Positions 28,000 through 43,100 of a stretch of 64,000 nucleotides of DNA are shown in pieces. The stretch is from Bathymodiolus brooksi (lineage: Eukaryota; Mollusca; Bivalvia; Mytilida; Modiolidae), in assembly GCA_963680875.1 (NCBI GenBank), contig OY804589.1:30978962-31042961 (forward strand). The letters are read 5' to 3'. The stretch's first letter is position 1, and every line of letters starts with the position of its first letter. Position numbers and translations under genes: made by a program. Below the pieces are notes generated by a model. It was not told the origin of the DNA. It did no database searches and worked only from the letters and a program-made list of their open reading frames with translations.

Positions 28000-30900
28000 C
28001 GCCACTTGATTGGAGTAAATAATGTAAAACCAATGTCCGGCGGTATGTTAAAATAAAACGGTTTACCTATGTTTTCACCTCCTTCCGGTCCCCATGGCGG
28101 CCCGAATAACCAAATACCTTAACAAATATGTGCGCAGGGGTCTCTGCTTAATATATATGTTTAGTTTTTATTTCTGGAGCCCTCCGTTAGCCAGAAAAAT
28201 GCGAAAAACCAATATGCGTTATTAACCGAAATATCCGTCACGGTCCTGGCATCCCATTTTAGTTCCGTAATAGGCAACTTCCGGTCCTCAGGGAGGCTTG
28301 ATCTACATGTATGATACCTCAAAACGTTTGTCAATGCCTCTGCTTGATAACTATTCCCCGTAGATCATTCCATAGGACCTGTGGACCAAGTAAGAGGTAA
28401 AAAACCATGGTCGGGTAGGTCACAATTGCCGGCTGTACAACCATTATGGCTCAATTGTCGTCCACTTCCGGTCTCCAGGATAGCTTGACATACATGTATT
28501 ATACCTCAAAATGTTTGTACATGTCTCTGCTTTATAAATATATACAGTACGACTGTCTATACGCCCCTTGATTGGAGTAAATAATGTAAAACCAATGTCC
28601 GGCGGTAGGTTAAAATAAAACGGTTTACCAATGTTTTCACCCCCTTCCGGTCCCCATGGCGGCCCGAATAACCAAATACATTAACAAATATGTGCGCAGG
28701 GCTCTCTGCTTAATATATATGTTTAGTTTTTATTTCTGGAGCCCTTCGTTAGCCAGAAAAATGCGAAAAACCAATATGCGTTATTACCCGAAATATCCGT
28801 CACGGTCCTGGCATCCCATTTTAGTTCCGTAATAAGCAACTTCCGGTCCTCAGGGAGGCTGATCTACATGTATGATACTTCAAAACGTTTGTCAATGCCT
28901 CTGATTGATAACTATTCCCCGTAGATCATTCCATAGGACCTGTGGACCAAGTAAGAGGTAAAAAACCATGGTCGGGTAGGTCACAATTGCCGGCTGTACA
29001 ACCATTATGGCTCAATTGTCGTCCACTTCCGGTCTCCAGGATAGCTTGACATACATGTATTATACCTCAAAATGTTTGTACATGTCTCTGCTTTATAAAT
29101 ATATACAGTACGACTGTCTATACGCCCCTTGATTGGAGTAAATAATGTAAAACCAATGTCCGGCGGTAGGTTAAAATAAAACGGTTTACCAATGTTTTCA
29201 CCCCCTTCCGGTCCCCATGGCGGCCCGAATAACCAAATACATTAACAAATATGTGCGCAGGGCTCTCTGCTTAATATATATGTTTAGTTTTTATTTCTGG
29301 AGCCCTTCGTTAGCCAGAAAAATGCGAAAAACCAATATGCGTTATTACCCGGAATATCCGTCACGGTCCTGGCATCCCATTTTAGTTCCGTAATAGGCAA
29401 CTTCCGGTCCTCAGGGAGGCTTGATCTACATGTATGATACCTCAAAACGTTTGTCAATGCCTCTGTTTGATAACTATTCCCCGTAGATCATTCCATAGGA
29501 CCTGTGGACCAAGTAAGAGGTAAAAAACCATGGTCGGGTAGGTCAAAATTGCCGCTGTACAACCATTATGGCTCAATTGTCGTCCACTTCCGATCTCCAG
29601 GATAGCTTGACATACATGTATTATACCTCAAAATGTTTGTACATGTCTCTGCTTTATAAATATATACAGTACGACTGTGTATACGCCCCTTGATTGGAGT
29701 AAATAATGTAAAACCAATGTCCGGCGGTAGGTTAAAATAAAACGGTTTACCTATGTTTTCACCCCTGCCGGTCCCCATGGCTGCTCGAATAACCAAATAC
29801 CTTAACAAATATGTGCGCAGTGGTCTCTGCTTAATATATATGTTTAGTTTTTATTTCTGGAGCCCTTCGTTAGCCAGAAAAATGCGAAAAACCAATATGC
29901 GTTATTACCCGGAATATCCGTCACAGTCCTGGCATCCCATTTTAGTTCCGTAATAAGCAACTTCCGGTCCTCAGGGAGGCTTGATCTACATGTATGATAC
30001 TTCAAAACGTTTGTCAATGCCTCTGCTTGATAACTATTCCCCGTAGATCATTCCATAGGACCTGTGGACCAAGTAAGAGGTAAAAAACCATGGTCGGGTA
30101 GGTCACAATTGCCGGCTGTACAACCATTATGGCTCAATTGTCGTCCACTTCCGGTCTCCAGGATAGCTTGACATACATGTATTATACCTCAAAATGTTTG
30201 TACATGTCTCTGCTTTATAAATATATACAGTACGACTGTCTATACGTCCCTTGATTGGAGTAAATAATGTAAAACCAATGTCCGGCGGTAGGTTAAAATA
30301 AAACGGTTTACCTATGTTTTCACCCCCTTCCGGTCCCCATGGCGGCCCGAATAACCAAATACATTAACAAATATGTGCGCAGGGGTCTCTGCTTAATATA
30401 TATGTTTAGTTTTTATTTCTGGAGCCCTTCGTTAGCCAGAAAAATGCGAAAAACCAATATGCGTTATTACCCGGAATATCCGTCACGGTCCTGGCATCCC
30501 ATTTTAGTTCCGTAATAAGCAACTTCCGGTCCTCAGGGAGGCTGATCTACATGTATGATACTTCAAAACGTTTGTCAATGCCTCTGCTTGATAACTATTC
30601 CCCGTAGATCATTCCATAGGACCTGTGGACCAAGTAAGAGGTAAAAAACCATGGTCGGGTAGGTCACAATTGCCGGCTGTACAACCATTATGGCTCAATT
30701 GTCGTCCACTTCCGGTCTCCAGGATAGCTTGACATACATGTATTATACCTCAAAATGTTTGTACATGTCTCTGCTTTATAAATATATACAGTAAGACTGT
30801 CTATACGCCCCTTGATTGGAGTAAATAATGTAAAACCAATGTCCGGCGGTAGGTTAAAATAAAACGGTTTACCTATGTTTTCCCCCCCTTCCGGTCCCCA

Positions 30901-33900
30901 TGGCGGCCCGAATAACCAAATACATTAACAAATATGTGCGCAGGGTTCTCTGCTTAATATATATGTTTAGTTTTTATTTCTGGAGCCCTTCGTTAGCCAA
31001 AAAAATGCGAAAAACCAATATGCGTTATTACCCGGAATATCCGTCACGGTCCTGGCATCCCATTTTAGTTCCGTAATAAGCAACTTCCGGTCCTCAGGGA
31101 GGCTGATCTACATGTATGATACTTCAAAACGTTTGTCAATGCCTCTGCTTGATAACTATTCCCCGTAGATCATTCCATAGGACCTGTGGACCAAGTAAGA
31201 GGTAAAAAACCATGGTCGGGTAGGTCACAATTGCCGGCTGTACAACCATTATGGCTCAATTGTCGTCCACTTCCGGTCTCCAGGATAGCTTGACATACAT
31301 GTATTATACCTCAAAATGTTTGTACATGTCTCTGCTTTATAAATATATACAGTAAGACTGTCTATACGCCCCTTGATTGGAGTAAATAATGTAAAACCAA
31401 TGTCCGGCGGTATGTTAAAATAAAACGGTTTACCTATGTTTTCATCCCTGCCGGTCCCCATGGTGGGCCGAATAACCAAATACCTTAACAAATATGTGCA
31501 CAGGGGTCTCTGCTTAATATATATGTTTAGTTTTTATTTCTGGAGCCCTTCGTTAGCCAGAAAAATGCGAAAAACCAATATGCGTTATTATCCGGAATAT
31601 CCGTCACGGTCCTGGCATCCCATTTTAGTTCCGTAATAAGCAACTTCCGGTCCTCAGGGAGGCTGATCTACATGTATGATACATCAAAACGTTTGTCAAT
31701 GCCTCTGCTTGATAACTATTCCCCGTAGATCATTCCATAGGACCTGTGGACCAAGTAAGAGGTAAAACACCATGGTCGGGTAGGTCACAATTGCCGTCTG
31801 TACAACCATTATGGCTCAATTGTCGTCCACTTCCGGTCTCCAGGATAGCTTGACATACATGTATTATACCTCAAAATGTTTGTACATGTCTCTGCTTTAT
31901 AAATATATACAGTAAGACTGTCTATATGCCCCTTGATTGGAGTAAATAATGTAAAACCAATGTCCGGCGGTAGGTTAAAATAAAACGGTTTACCTATGTT
32001 TTCACCCCCTTCCGGTCCCCATGGCTGCCCGAATAACCAAATACCTTAACAAATTTGTGCGCAGGGGTCTCTGCTTAATATATATGTTTAGTTTTTATTT
32101 CTGGAGCCCTTCGTTAGCCAGAAAAATGCGAAAAACCAATATGCGTTATTACCCGGAATATCCGTCACGGTCCTGGCATTCCATTTTAGTTCCGTAATAA
32201 GCAACTTCCGGTCCTCAGGGAGGCTGATCTACATGTATGATACTTCAAAACGTTTGTCAATGCCTCTGCTTGATAACTATTCCCCGTAGATCATTCCATA
32301 GGACCTGTGGACCAAGTAAGAGGTAAAAAACCATGGTCGGGTAGGTCACAATTGCCGGCTGTACAACCATTATGGCTCAATTGTCGTCCACTTCCGGTCT
32401 CCAGGATAGCTTGACATACATGTATTATACCTCAAAATGTTTGTACATGTCTCTGCTTTATAAATATATACAGTAAGACTGTCTATACGCCCCTTGATTG
32501 GAGTAAATATTGTAAAACCAATGTCCGGCGGTAGGTTAAAATAAAACGGTTTACCAATGTTTTCACCCCCTTCCGGTCCCCATGGCGGCCCGAATAACCA
32601 AATACATTAACAAATATGTGCGCAGGGGTCTATGCTTAATATATATGTTTAGTTTTTATTTCTGGAGCCCTTCGTTAGCCAGAAAAAAGCGAAAAACCAA
32701 TATGCGTTATTACCCGGAATATCCGTCACGGTCCTGGCATCCCATTTTAGTTCCGTAATAAGCAACTTCCGGTCCTCAGGGAGGCTGATCTACATGTATG
32801 ATACTTCAAAACGTTTGTCAATGCCTCTGCTTGATAACTATTCCCCGTAGATCATTCCATAGGACCTGTGGACCAAGTAAGAGGTAAAAAACCATGGTCG
32901 GGTAGGTCACAATTGCCGGCTGTACAACCATTATGGCTCAATTGTCGTCCACTTCCGGTCTCCAGGATAGCTTGACATACATGTATTATACCTCAAAATG
33001 TTTGTACATGTCTCTGCTTTATAAATATATACAGTAAGACTGTCTATACGCCCCTTGATTGGAGTAAATATTGTAAAACCAATGTCCGGCGGTAGGTTAA
33101 AATAAAACGGTTTACCAATGTTTTCACCCCCTTCCGGTCCCCATGGCGGCCCGAATAACCAAATACATTAACAAATATGTGCGCAGGGGTCTATGCTTAA
33201 TATATATGTTTAGTTTTTATTTCTGGAGCCCTTCGTTAGCCAGAAAAAAGCGAAAAACCAATATGCGTTATTACCCGGAATATCCGTCACGGTCCTGGCA
33301 TCCCATTTTAGTTCCGTAATAAGCAACTTCCGGTCCTCAGGGAGGCTGATCTACATGTATGATACTTCAAAACGTTTGTCAATGCCTCTGCTTGATAACT
33401 ATTCCCCGTAGATCATTCCATAGGACCTGTGGACCAAGTAAGAGGTAAAAAACCATGGTCGGGTAGGTCACAATTGCCGGCTGTACAACCATTATGGCTC
33501 AATTGTCGTCCACTTCCGGTCTCCAGGATAGCTTGACATACATGTATTATACCTCAAAATGTTTGTACATGTCTCTGCTTTATAAATATATACAGTACGA
33601 CTGTGTATACGCCCCTTGATTGGAGTAAATAATGTAAAACCAATGTCCGGCGGTAGGTTAAAATAAAACGGTTTACCTATGTTTTCACCCCTGCCGGTCC
33701 CCATGGCTGCTCGAATAACCAAATACCTTAACAAATATGTGCGCAGTGGTCTCTGCTTAATATATATGTTTAGTTTTTATTTCTGGAGCCCTTCGTTAGC
33801 CAGAAAAATGCGAAAAACCAATATGCGTTATTACCCGGAATATCCGTCACAGTCCTGGCATCCCATTTTAGTTCCGTAATAAGCAACTTCCGGTCCTCAG

Positions 33901-36900
33901 GGAGGCTTGATCTACATGTATGATACTTCAAAACGTTTGTCAATGCCTCTGCTTGATAACTATTCCCCGTAGATCATTCCATAGGACCTGTGGACCAAGT
34001 AAGAGGTAAAAAACCATGGTCGGGTAGGTCACAATTGCCGGCTGTACAACCATTATGGCTCAATTGTCGTCCACTTCCGGTCTCCAGGATAGCTTGACAT
34101 ACATGTATTATACCTCAAAATGTTTGTACATGTCTCTGCTTTATAAATATATACAGTACGACTGTCTATACGTCCCTTGATTGGAGTAAATAATGTAAAA
34201 CCAATGTCCGGCGGTAGGTTAAAATAAAACGGTTTACCTATGTTTTCACCCCCTTCCGGTCCCCATGGCGGCCCGAATAACCAAATACATTAACAAATAT
34301 GTGCGCAGGGGTCTCTGCTTAATATATATGTTTAGTTTTTATTTCTGGAGCCCTTCGTTAGCCAGAAAAATGCGAAAAACCAATATGCGTTATTACCCGG
34401 AATATCCGTCACGGTCCTGGCATCCCATTTTAGTTCCGTAATAAGCAACTTCCGGTCCTCAGGGAGGCTGATCTACATGTATGATACTTCAAAACGTTTG
34501 TCAATGCCTCTGCTTGATAACTATTCCCCGTAGATCATTCCATAGGACCTGTGGACCAAGTAAGAGGTAAAAAACCATGGTCGGGTAGGTCACAATTGCC
34601 GGCTGTACAACCATTATGGCTCAATTGTCGTCCACTTCCGGTCTCCAGGATAGCTTGACATACATGTATTATACCTCAAAATGTTTGTACATGTCTCTGC
34701 TTTATAAATATATACAGTAAGACTGTCTATACGCCACTTGATTGGAGTAAATAATGTAAAACCAATGTCCGGCGGTATGTTAAAATAAAACGGTTTACCT
34801 ATGTTTTCACCTCCTTCCGGTCCCCATGGCGGCCCGAATAACCAAATACCTTAACAAATATGTGCGCAGGGGTCTCTGCTTAATATATATGTTTAGTTTT
34901 TATTTATGGAGCCCTCCGTTAGCCAGAAAAATGCGAAAAACCAATATGCGTTATTAACCGAAATATCCGTCACGGTCCTGGCATCCCATTTTAGTTCCGT
35001 AATAGGCAACTTCCGGTCCTCAGGGAGGCTTGATCTACATGTATGATACCTCAAAACGTTTGTCAATGCCTCTGCTTGATAACTATTCCCCGTAGATCAT
35101 TCCATAGGACCTGTGGACCAAGTAAGAGGTAAAAAACCATGGTCGGGTAGGTCACAATTGCCGGCTGTACAACCATTATGGCTCAATTGTCGTCCACTTC
35201 CGGTCTCCAGGATAGCTTGACATACATGTATTATACCTCAAAATGTTTGTACATGTCTCTGCTTTATAAATATATACAGTAAGACTGTCTATACGCCACT
35301 TGATTGGAGTAAATAATGTAAAACCAATGTCCGGCGGTATGTTAAAATAAAACGGTTTACCTATGTTTTCACCTCCTTCCGGTCCCCATGGCGGCCCGAA
35401 TAACCAAATACCTTAACAAATATGTGCGCAGGGGTCTCTGCTTAATATATATGTTTAGTTTTTATTTCTGGAGCCCTCCGTTAGCCAGAAAAATGCGAAA
35501 AACCAATATGCGTTATTAACCGAAATATCCGTCACGGTCCTGGCATCCCATTTTAGTTCCGTAATAGGCAACTTCCGGTCCTCAGGGAGGCTTGATCTAC
35601 ATGTATGATACCTCAAAACGTTTGTCAATGCCTCTGCTTGATAACTATTCCCCGTAGATCATTCCATAGGACCTGTGGACCAAGTAAGAGGTAAAAAACC
35701 ATGGTCGGGTAGGTCACAATTGCCGGCTGTACAACCATTATGGCTCAATTGTCGTCCACTTCCGGTCTCCAGGATAGCTTGACATACATGTATTATACCT
35801 CAAAATGTTTGTACATGTCTCTGCTTTATAAATATATACAGTACGACTGTCTATACGCCCCTTGATTGGAGTAAATAATGTAAAACCAATGTCCGGCGGT
35901 AGGTTAAAATAAAACGGTTTACCAATGTTTTCACCCCCTTCCGGTCCCCATGGCGGCCCGAATAACCAAATACATTAACAAATATGTGCGCAGGGCTCTC
36001 TGCTTAATATATATGTTTAGTTTTTATTTCTGGAGCCCTTCGTTAGCCAGAAAAATGCGAAAAACCAATATGCGTTATTACCCGAAATATCCGTCACGGT
36101 CCTGGCATCCCATTTTAGTTCCGTAATAAGCAACTTCCGGTCCTCAGGGAGGCTGATCTACATGTATGATACTTCAAAACGTTTGTCAATGCCTCTGATT
36201 GATAACTATTCCCCGTAGATCATTCCATAGGACCTGTGGACCAAGTAAGAGGTAAAAAACCATGGTCGGGTAGGTCACAATTGCCGGCTGTACAACCATT
36301 ATGGCTCAATTGTCGTCCACTTCCGGTCTCCAGGATAGCTTGACATACATGTATTATACCTCAAAATGTTTGTACATGTCTCTGCTTTATAAATATATAC
36401 AGTACGACTGTCTATACGCCCCTTGATTGGAGTAAATAATGTAAAACCAATGTCCGGCGGTAGGTTAAAATAAAACGGTTTACCAATGTTTTCACCCCCT
36501 TCCGGTCCCCATGGCGGCCCGAATAACCAAATACATTAACAAATATGTGCGCAGGGCTCTCTGCTTAATATATATGTTTAGTTTTTATTTCTGGAGCCCT
36601 TCGTTAGCCAGAAAAATGCGAAAAACCAATATGCGTTATTACCCGGAATATCCGTCACGGTCCTGGCATCCCATTTTAGTTCCGTAATAGGCAACTTCCG
36701 GTCCTCAGGGAGGCTTGATCTACATGTATGATACCTCAAAACGTTTGTCAATGCCTCTGTTTGATAACTATTCCCCGTAGATCATTCCATAGGACCTGTG
36801 GACCAAGTAAGAGGTAAAAAACCATGGTCGGGTAGGTCAAAATTGCCGCTGTACAACCATTATGGCTCAATTGTCGTCCACTTCCGATCTCCAGGATAGC

Positions 36901-37600
36901 TTGACATACATGTATTATACCTCAAAATGTTTGTACATGTCTCTGCTTTATAAATATATACAGTACGACTGTGTATACGCCCCTTGATTGGAGTAAATAA
37001 TGTAAAACCAATGTCCGGCGGTAGGTTAAAATAAAACGGTTTACCTATGTTTTCACCCCTGCCGGTCCCCATGGCTGCTCGAATAACCAAATACCTTAAC
37101 AAATATGTGCGCAGTGGTCTCTGCTTAATATATATGTTTAGTTTTTATTTCTGGAGCCCTTCGTTAGCCAGAAAAATGCGAAAAACCAATATGCGTTATT
37201 ACCCGGAATATCCGTCACAGTCCTGGCATCCCATTTTAGTTCCGTAATAAGCAACTTCCGGTCCTCAGGGAGGCTTGATCTACATGTATGATACTTCAAA
37301 ACGTTTGTCAATGCCTCTGCTTGATAACTATTCCCCGTAGATCATTCCATAGGACCTGTGGACCAAGTAAGAGGTAAAAAACCATGGTCGGGTAGGTCAC
37401 AATTGCCGGCTGTACAACCATTATGGCTCAATTGTCGTCCACTTCCGGTCTCCAGGATAGCTTGACATACATGTATTATACCTCAAAATGTTTGTACATG
37501 TCTCTGCTTTATAAATATATACAGTACGACTGTCTATACGTCCCTTGATTGGAGTAAATAATGTAAAACCAATGTCCGGCGGTAGGTTAAAATAAAACGG
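28000..37600 (+). repeat. Displaced duplication with 7,294 bp offset (13 monomers)
   Basis: About 28.0-30.25 kb matches about 35.3-37.6 kb. Markers at a constant offset of 7,294 bp are the CGGTATGTTAAAAT variant (28,043 and 35,337), CTCTGATTGATAAC, CACTTCCGATCTCC, ACTGTGTATACGCC, CGTCACAGTCCTGG and TATACGTCCCTTG. A third, shorter copy of the last part lies at about 33.5-34.6 kb, with an offset of 3,926 bp from the first. The monomer at about 34.8-35.3 kb is an additional single tandem copy of the block's first monomer. Confidence 0.75.
31000..32200 (+). repeat. Domain IV-type monomers embedded in domain III (8,978 bp offset copy)
   Basis: This two-monomer patch carries domain IV marks: TTTTCATCCCTGCC, CATGGTGGGCCG and TGTGCACAGG, followed by GGTAAAACACCATGG (31,762), TTGCCGTCTGTAC and CTATATGCCCC. 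The same order of private variants is found 8,978 bp further on at about 40.0-41.2 kb, and again about 2,802 bp beyond that at 43.0-44.0 kb. Its surroundings are ordinary domain III monomers, so it looks like a transferred block. Direction of transfer cannot be read. Confidence 0.7.
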
Positions 37601-40199
37601 TTTACCTATGTTTTCACCCCCTTCCGGTCCCCATGGCTGCCCGAATAACCAAATACCTTAACAAATTTGTGCGCAGGGGTCTCTGCTTAATATATATGTT
37701 TAGTTTTTATTTCTGGAGCCCTTCGTTAGCCAGAAAAATGCGAAAAACCAATATGCGTTATTACCCGGAATATCCGTCACGGTCCTGGCATTCCATTTTA
37801 GTTCCGTAATAAGCAACTTCCGGTCCTCAGGGAGGCTGATCTACATGTATGATACTTCAAAACGTTTGTCAATGCCTCTGCTTGATAACTATTCCCCGTA
37901 GATCATTCCATAGGACCTGTGGACCAAGTAAGAGGTAAAAAACCATGGTCGGGTAGGTCACAATTGCCGGCTGTACAACCATTATGGCTCAATTGTCGTC
38001 CACTTCCGGTCTCCAGGATAGCTTGACATACATGTATTATACCTCAAAATGTTTGTACATGTCTCTGCTTTATAAATATATACAGTAAGACTGTCTATAC
38101 GCCCCTTGATTGGAGTAAATATTGTAAAACCAATGTCCGGCGGTAGGTTAAAATAAAACGGTTTACCAATGTTTTCACCCCCTTCCGGTCCCCATGGCGG
38201 CCCGAATAACCAAATACATTAACAAATATGTGCGCAGGGGTCTATGCTTAATATATATGTTTAGTTTTTATTTCTGGAGCCCTTCGTTAGCCAGAAAAAA
38301 GCGAAAAACCAATATGCGTTATTACCCGGAATATCCGTCACGGTCCTGGCATCCCATTTTAGTTCCGTAATAAGCAACTTCCGGTCCTCAGGGAGGCTGA
38401 TCTACATGTATGATACTTCAAAACGTTTGTCAATGCCTCTGCTTGATAACTATTCCCCGTAGATCATTCCATAGGACCTGTGGACCAAGTAAGAGGTAAA
38501 AAACCATGGTCGGGTAGGTCACAATTGCCGGCTGTACAACCATTATGGCTCAATTGTCGTCCACTTCCGGTCTCCAGGATAGCTTGACATACATGTATTA
38601 TACCTCAAAATGTTTGTACATGTCTCTGCTTTATAAATATATACAGTACGACTGTCAATACGCCCCTTGATTGGAGTAAATAATGTAAAACCAATTTCCG
38701 GCGGTATGTTAAAATAAAACGGTTTACCTATGTTTTCACCCCCTTCCGGTCCCCATGGCGGCCCGAATAACCAAATACATTAACAAATATGTGCGCAGGG
38801 GTCTCTGCTTAATATATATGATTAGTTTTTATTTCTGGAGCCCTTCGTTAGCCAGAAAAATGCGAAAAACCAATATGCGTTATTACCCGGAATATCCGTC
38901 ACGGTCCTGGCATCCCATTTTAGTTCCGTAATAAGCAACTTCCGGTCCTCAGGGAGGCTGATCTACATGTATGATACTTCAAAACGTTTGTCAATGCCTC
39001 TGCTTGATAACTATTCCCCGTAGATCATTCCATAGGACCTGTGGACCAAGTAAGAGGTAAAAAACCATGGTCGGGTAGGTCACAATTGCCGGCTGTACAA
39101 CCATTATGGCTCAATTGTCGTCCACTTCCGGTCTCCAGGATAGCTTGACATACATGTATTATATCTCAAAATGTTTGTACATGTCTCTGCTTTATAAATA
39201 TATACAGTAAGACTGTCTATACGCCCCTTGATTGGAGTAAATAATGTAAAACCAATGTCCGGCGGTAGGTTAAAATAAAACGGTTTACCAATGTTTTCAC
39301 CCCCTTCCGGTCCCCATGGCTGCCCGAATAACCAAATACATTAACAAATATGTGCGCAGGGGTCTCTGCTTAATATATATGTTTAGTTTTTATTTCTGGA
39401 GCCCTTCGTTAGCCAGAAAAATGCGAAAAACCAATATGCGTTATTACCCGGAATATCCGTCACGGTCCTGGCATCCCATTTTAGTTCCGTAATAAGCAAC
39501 TTCCGGTCCTCAGGGAGGCTGATCTACATGTATGATACTTCAAAACGTTTGTCAATGCCTCTGCTTGATAACTATTCCCCGTAGATCATTCCATAGGACC
39601 TGTGGACCAAGTAAGAGGTAAAAAAACCATGGTCGGGTAGGTCACAATTGCCGGCTGTACAACCATTATGGCTCAATTGTCGTCCACTTCCGGTCTCCAG
39701 GATAGCTTGACATACATGTATTATACCTCAAAATGTTTGTACATGTCTCTGCTTTATAAATATATACAGTAAGACTGTCTATACACCCCTTGATTGGAGT
39801 AAATAATGTAAAACCAATGTCCGGCGGTAGGTTAAAATAAAACGGTTTACCTATGTTTTCACCCCCTTCCGGTCCCCATGGCGGCCCGAATAACCAAATA
39901 CATTAACAAATATGTGCGCAGGGGTCTCTGCTTAATATATATGTTTAGTTTTTATTTCTGGAGCCCTTCGTTAGCCAGAAAAATGCGAAAAACCAATATG
40001 CGTTATTACCCGGAATATCCGTCACGGTCCTGGCATCCCATTTTAGTTCCGTAATAAGCAACTTCCGGTCCTCAGGGAGGCTGATCTACATGTATGATAC
40101 TTCAAAACGTTTGTCAATGCCTCTGCTTGATAACTATTCCCCGTAGATCATTCCATAGGACCTGTGGACCAAGTAAGAGGTAAAAAACCATGGTCGGGT

Positions 40200-43100
40200 A
40201 GGTCACAATTGCCGGCTGTACAACCATTATGGCTCAATTGTCGTCCACTTCCGGTCTCCAGGATAGCTTGACATACATGTATTATACCTCAAAATGTTTG
40301 TACATGTCTCTGCTTTATAAATATATACAGTAAGACTGTCTATACGCCCCTTGATTGGAGTAAATAATGTAAAACCAATGTCCGGCGGTATGTTAAAATA
40401 AAACGGTTTACCTATGTTTTCATCCCTGCCGGTCCCCATGGTGGGCCGAATAACCAAATACCTTAACAAATATGTGCACAGGGGTCTCTGCTTAATATAT
40501 ATGTTTAGTTTTTATTTCTGGAGCCCTTCGTTAGCCAGAAAAATGCGAAAAACCAATATGCGTTATTACCCGGAATATCCGTCACGGTCCTGGCATCCCA
40601 TTTTAGTTCCGTAATAAGCAACTTCCGGTCCTCAGGGAGGCTGATCTACATGTATGATACTTCAAAACGTTTGTCAATGCCTCTGCTTGATAACTATTCC
40701 CCGTAGATCATTCCATAGGACCTGTGGACCAAGTAAGAGGTAAAACACCATGGTCGGGTAGGTCACAATTGCCGTCTGTACAACCATTATGGCTCAATTG
40801 TCGTCCACTTCCGGTCTCCAGGATAGCTTGACATACATGTATTATACCTCAAAATGTTTGTACATGTCTCTGCTTTATAAATATATACAGTAAGACTGTC
40901 TATATGCCCCTTGATTGGAGTAAATAATGTAAAACCAATGTCCGGCGGTAGGTTAAAATAAAACGGTTTACCTATGTTTTCACCCCCTTCCGGTCCCCAT
41001 GGCTGCCCGAATAACCAAATACCTTAACAAATTTGTGCGCAGGGGTCTCTGCTTAATATATATGTTTAGTTTTTATTTCTGGAGCCCTTCGTTAGCCAGA
41101 AAATGCGAAAAACCAATATGCGTTATTACCCGGAATATCCGTCACGGTCCTGGCATTCCATTTTAGTTCCGTAATAAGCAACTTCCGGTCCTCAGGGAGG
41201 CTGATCTACATGTATGATACTTCAAAACGTTTGTCAATGCCTCTGCTTGATAACTATTCCCCGTAGATCATTCCATAGGACCTGTGGACCAAGTAAGAGG
41301 TAAAAAACCATGGTCGGGTAGGTCACAATTGCCGGCTGTACAACCATTATGGCTCAATTGTCGTCCACTTCCGGTCTCCAGGATAGCTTGACATACATGT
41401 ATTATACCTCAAAATGTTTGTACATGTCTCTGCTTTATAAATATATACAGTAAGACTGTCTATACGCCCCTTGATTGGAGTAAATAATGTAAAACCAATG
41501 TCCGGCGGTATGTTAAAATAAAACGGTTTACCTATGTTTTCATCCCTGCCGGTCCCCATGGCGGGCCGAATAACCAAATACCTTAACAAATATGTGCACA
41601 GGGGTCTCTGCTTAATATATATGTTTAGTTTTTATTTCTGGAGCCCTTCGTTAGCCAGAAAAATGCGAAAAACCAATATGCGTTATTACCCGGAATATCC
41701 GTCACGGTCCTGGCATCCCATTTTAGTTCCGTAATAAGCTACTTCCGGTCCTCAGGGAGGCTGATCTACATGTATGATACTTCAAAACGTTTGTCAATGC
41801 CTCTGCTTGATAACTATTCCCCGTAGATCATTCCATAGGACCTGTGGACCAAGTAAGAGGTAAAAAACCATGGTCGGGTAGGTCACAATTGCCGGCTGTA
41901 CAACCATTATGGCTCAATTGTCGTCCACTTCCGGTCTCCAGGATAGCTTGACATACATGTATTATACCTCAAAATGTTTGTACATGTCTCTGCTTTATAA
42001 ATATATACAGTAAGACTGTCTATACGCCCCTTGATTGGAGTAAATAATGTAAAACCAATGTCCGGCGGTAGGTTAAAATAAAACGGTTTACCAATGTTTT
42101 CACCCCCTTCCGGTCCCCATGGCTGCCCGAATAACCAAATACATTAACAAATATGTGCGCAGGGGTCTATGCTTAATATATATGTTTAGTTTTTATTTCT
42201 GGAGCCCTTCGTTAGCCAGAAAAATGCGAAAAACCAATATGCGTTATTACCCGGAATATCCGTCACGGTCCTGGCATCCCATTTTAGTTCCGTAATAAGC
42301 AACTTCCGGTCCTCAGGGAGGCTGATCTACATGTATGATACTTCAAAACGTTTGTCAATGCCTCTGCTTGATAACTATTCCCCGTAGATCATTCCATAGG
42401 ACCTGTGGACCAAGTAAGAGGTAAAAAACCATGGTCGGGTAGGTCACAATTGCTGGCTGTACAACCATTATGGCTCAATTGTCGTCCACTTCCGGTCTCC
42501 AGGATAGCTTGACATACATGTATTATACCTCAAAATGTTTGTACATGTCTCTGCTTTATAAATATATACAGTAAGACTGTCTATACACCCCTTGATTGGA
42601 GTAAATAATGTAAAACCAATGTCCGGCGGTAGGTTAAAATAAAACGGTTTACCTATGTTTTCACCCCCTTCCGGTCCCCATGGTGGCCCGAATAACCAAA
42701 TACATTAACAAATATGTGCGCAGGGGTCTCTGCTTAATATATATGTTTAGTTTTTATTTCTGGAGCCCTTCGTTAGCCAGAAAAATGCGAAAAACCAATA
42801 TGCGTTATTACCCGGAATATCCGTCACGGTCCTGGCATCCCATTTTAGTTCCGTAATAAGCAACTTCCGGTCCTCAGGGAGGCTGATCTACATGTATGAT
42901 ACTTCAAAACGTTTGTCAATGCCTCTGCTTGATAACTATTCCCCGTAGATCATTCCATAGGACCTGTGGACCAAGTAAGAGGTAAAAAACCATGGTCGGG
43001 TAGGTCACAATTGCTGGCTGTACAACCATTATGGCTCAATTGTCGTCCACTTCCGGTCTCCAGGATAGCTTGACATACATGTATTATACCTCAAAATGTT

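Larger units (their letters stand above)
26700..40200 (+). repeat. Satellite domain III
   Basis: Monomers mostly have TTTACCAATG or TTTACCTATG, GGTCACAATTGCC, GGAGGCTGATC and CATTAACAAATATG. Rare private variants recur far apart within the domain: CTCTGATTGATAAC (28,902 and 36,196), CACTTCCGATCTCC (near 29,586 and 36,880), CGTCACAGTCCTGG (29,921, 33,847 and 37,215), TATACGTCCCTTG (30,242, 34,169 and 37,536), GAAAAAAGCG (32,691, 33,243 and 38,295) and GGCATTCCATTTT (32,175 and 37,787). These show repeated block copying inside the domain. Confidence 0.7.
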
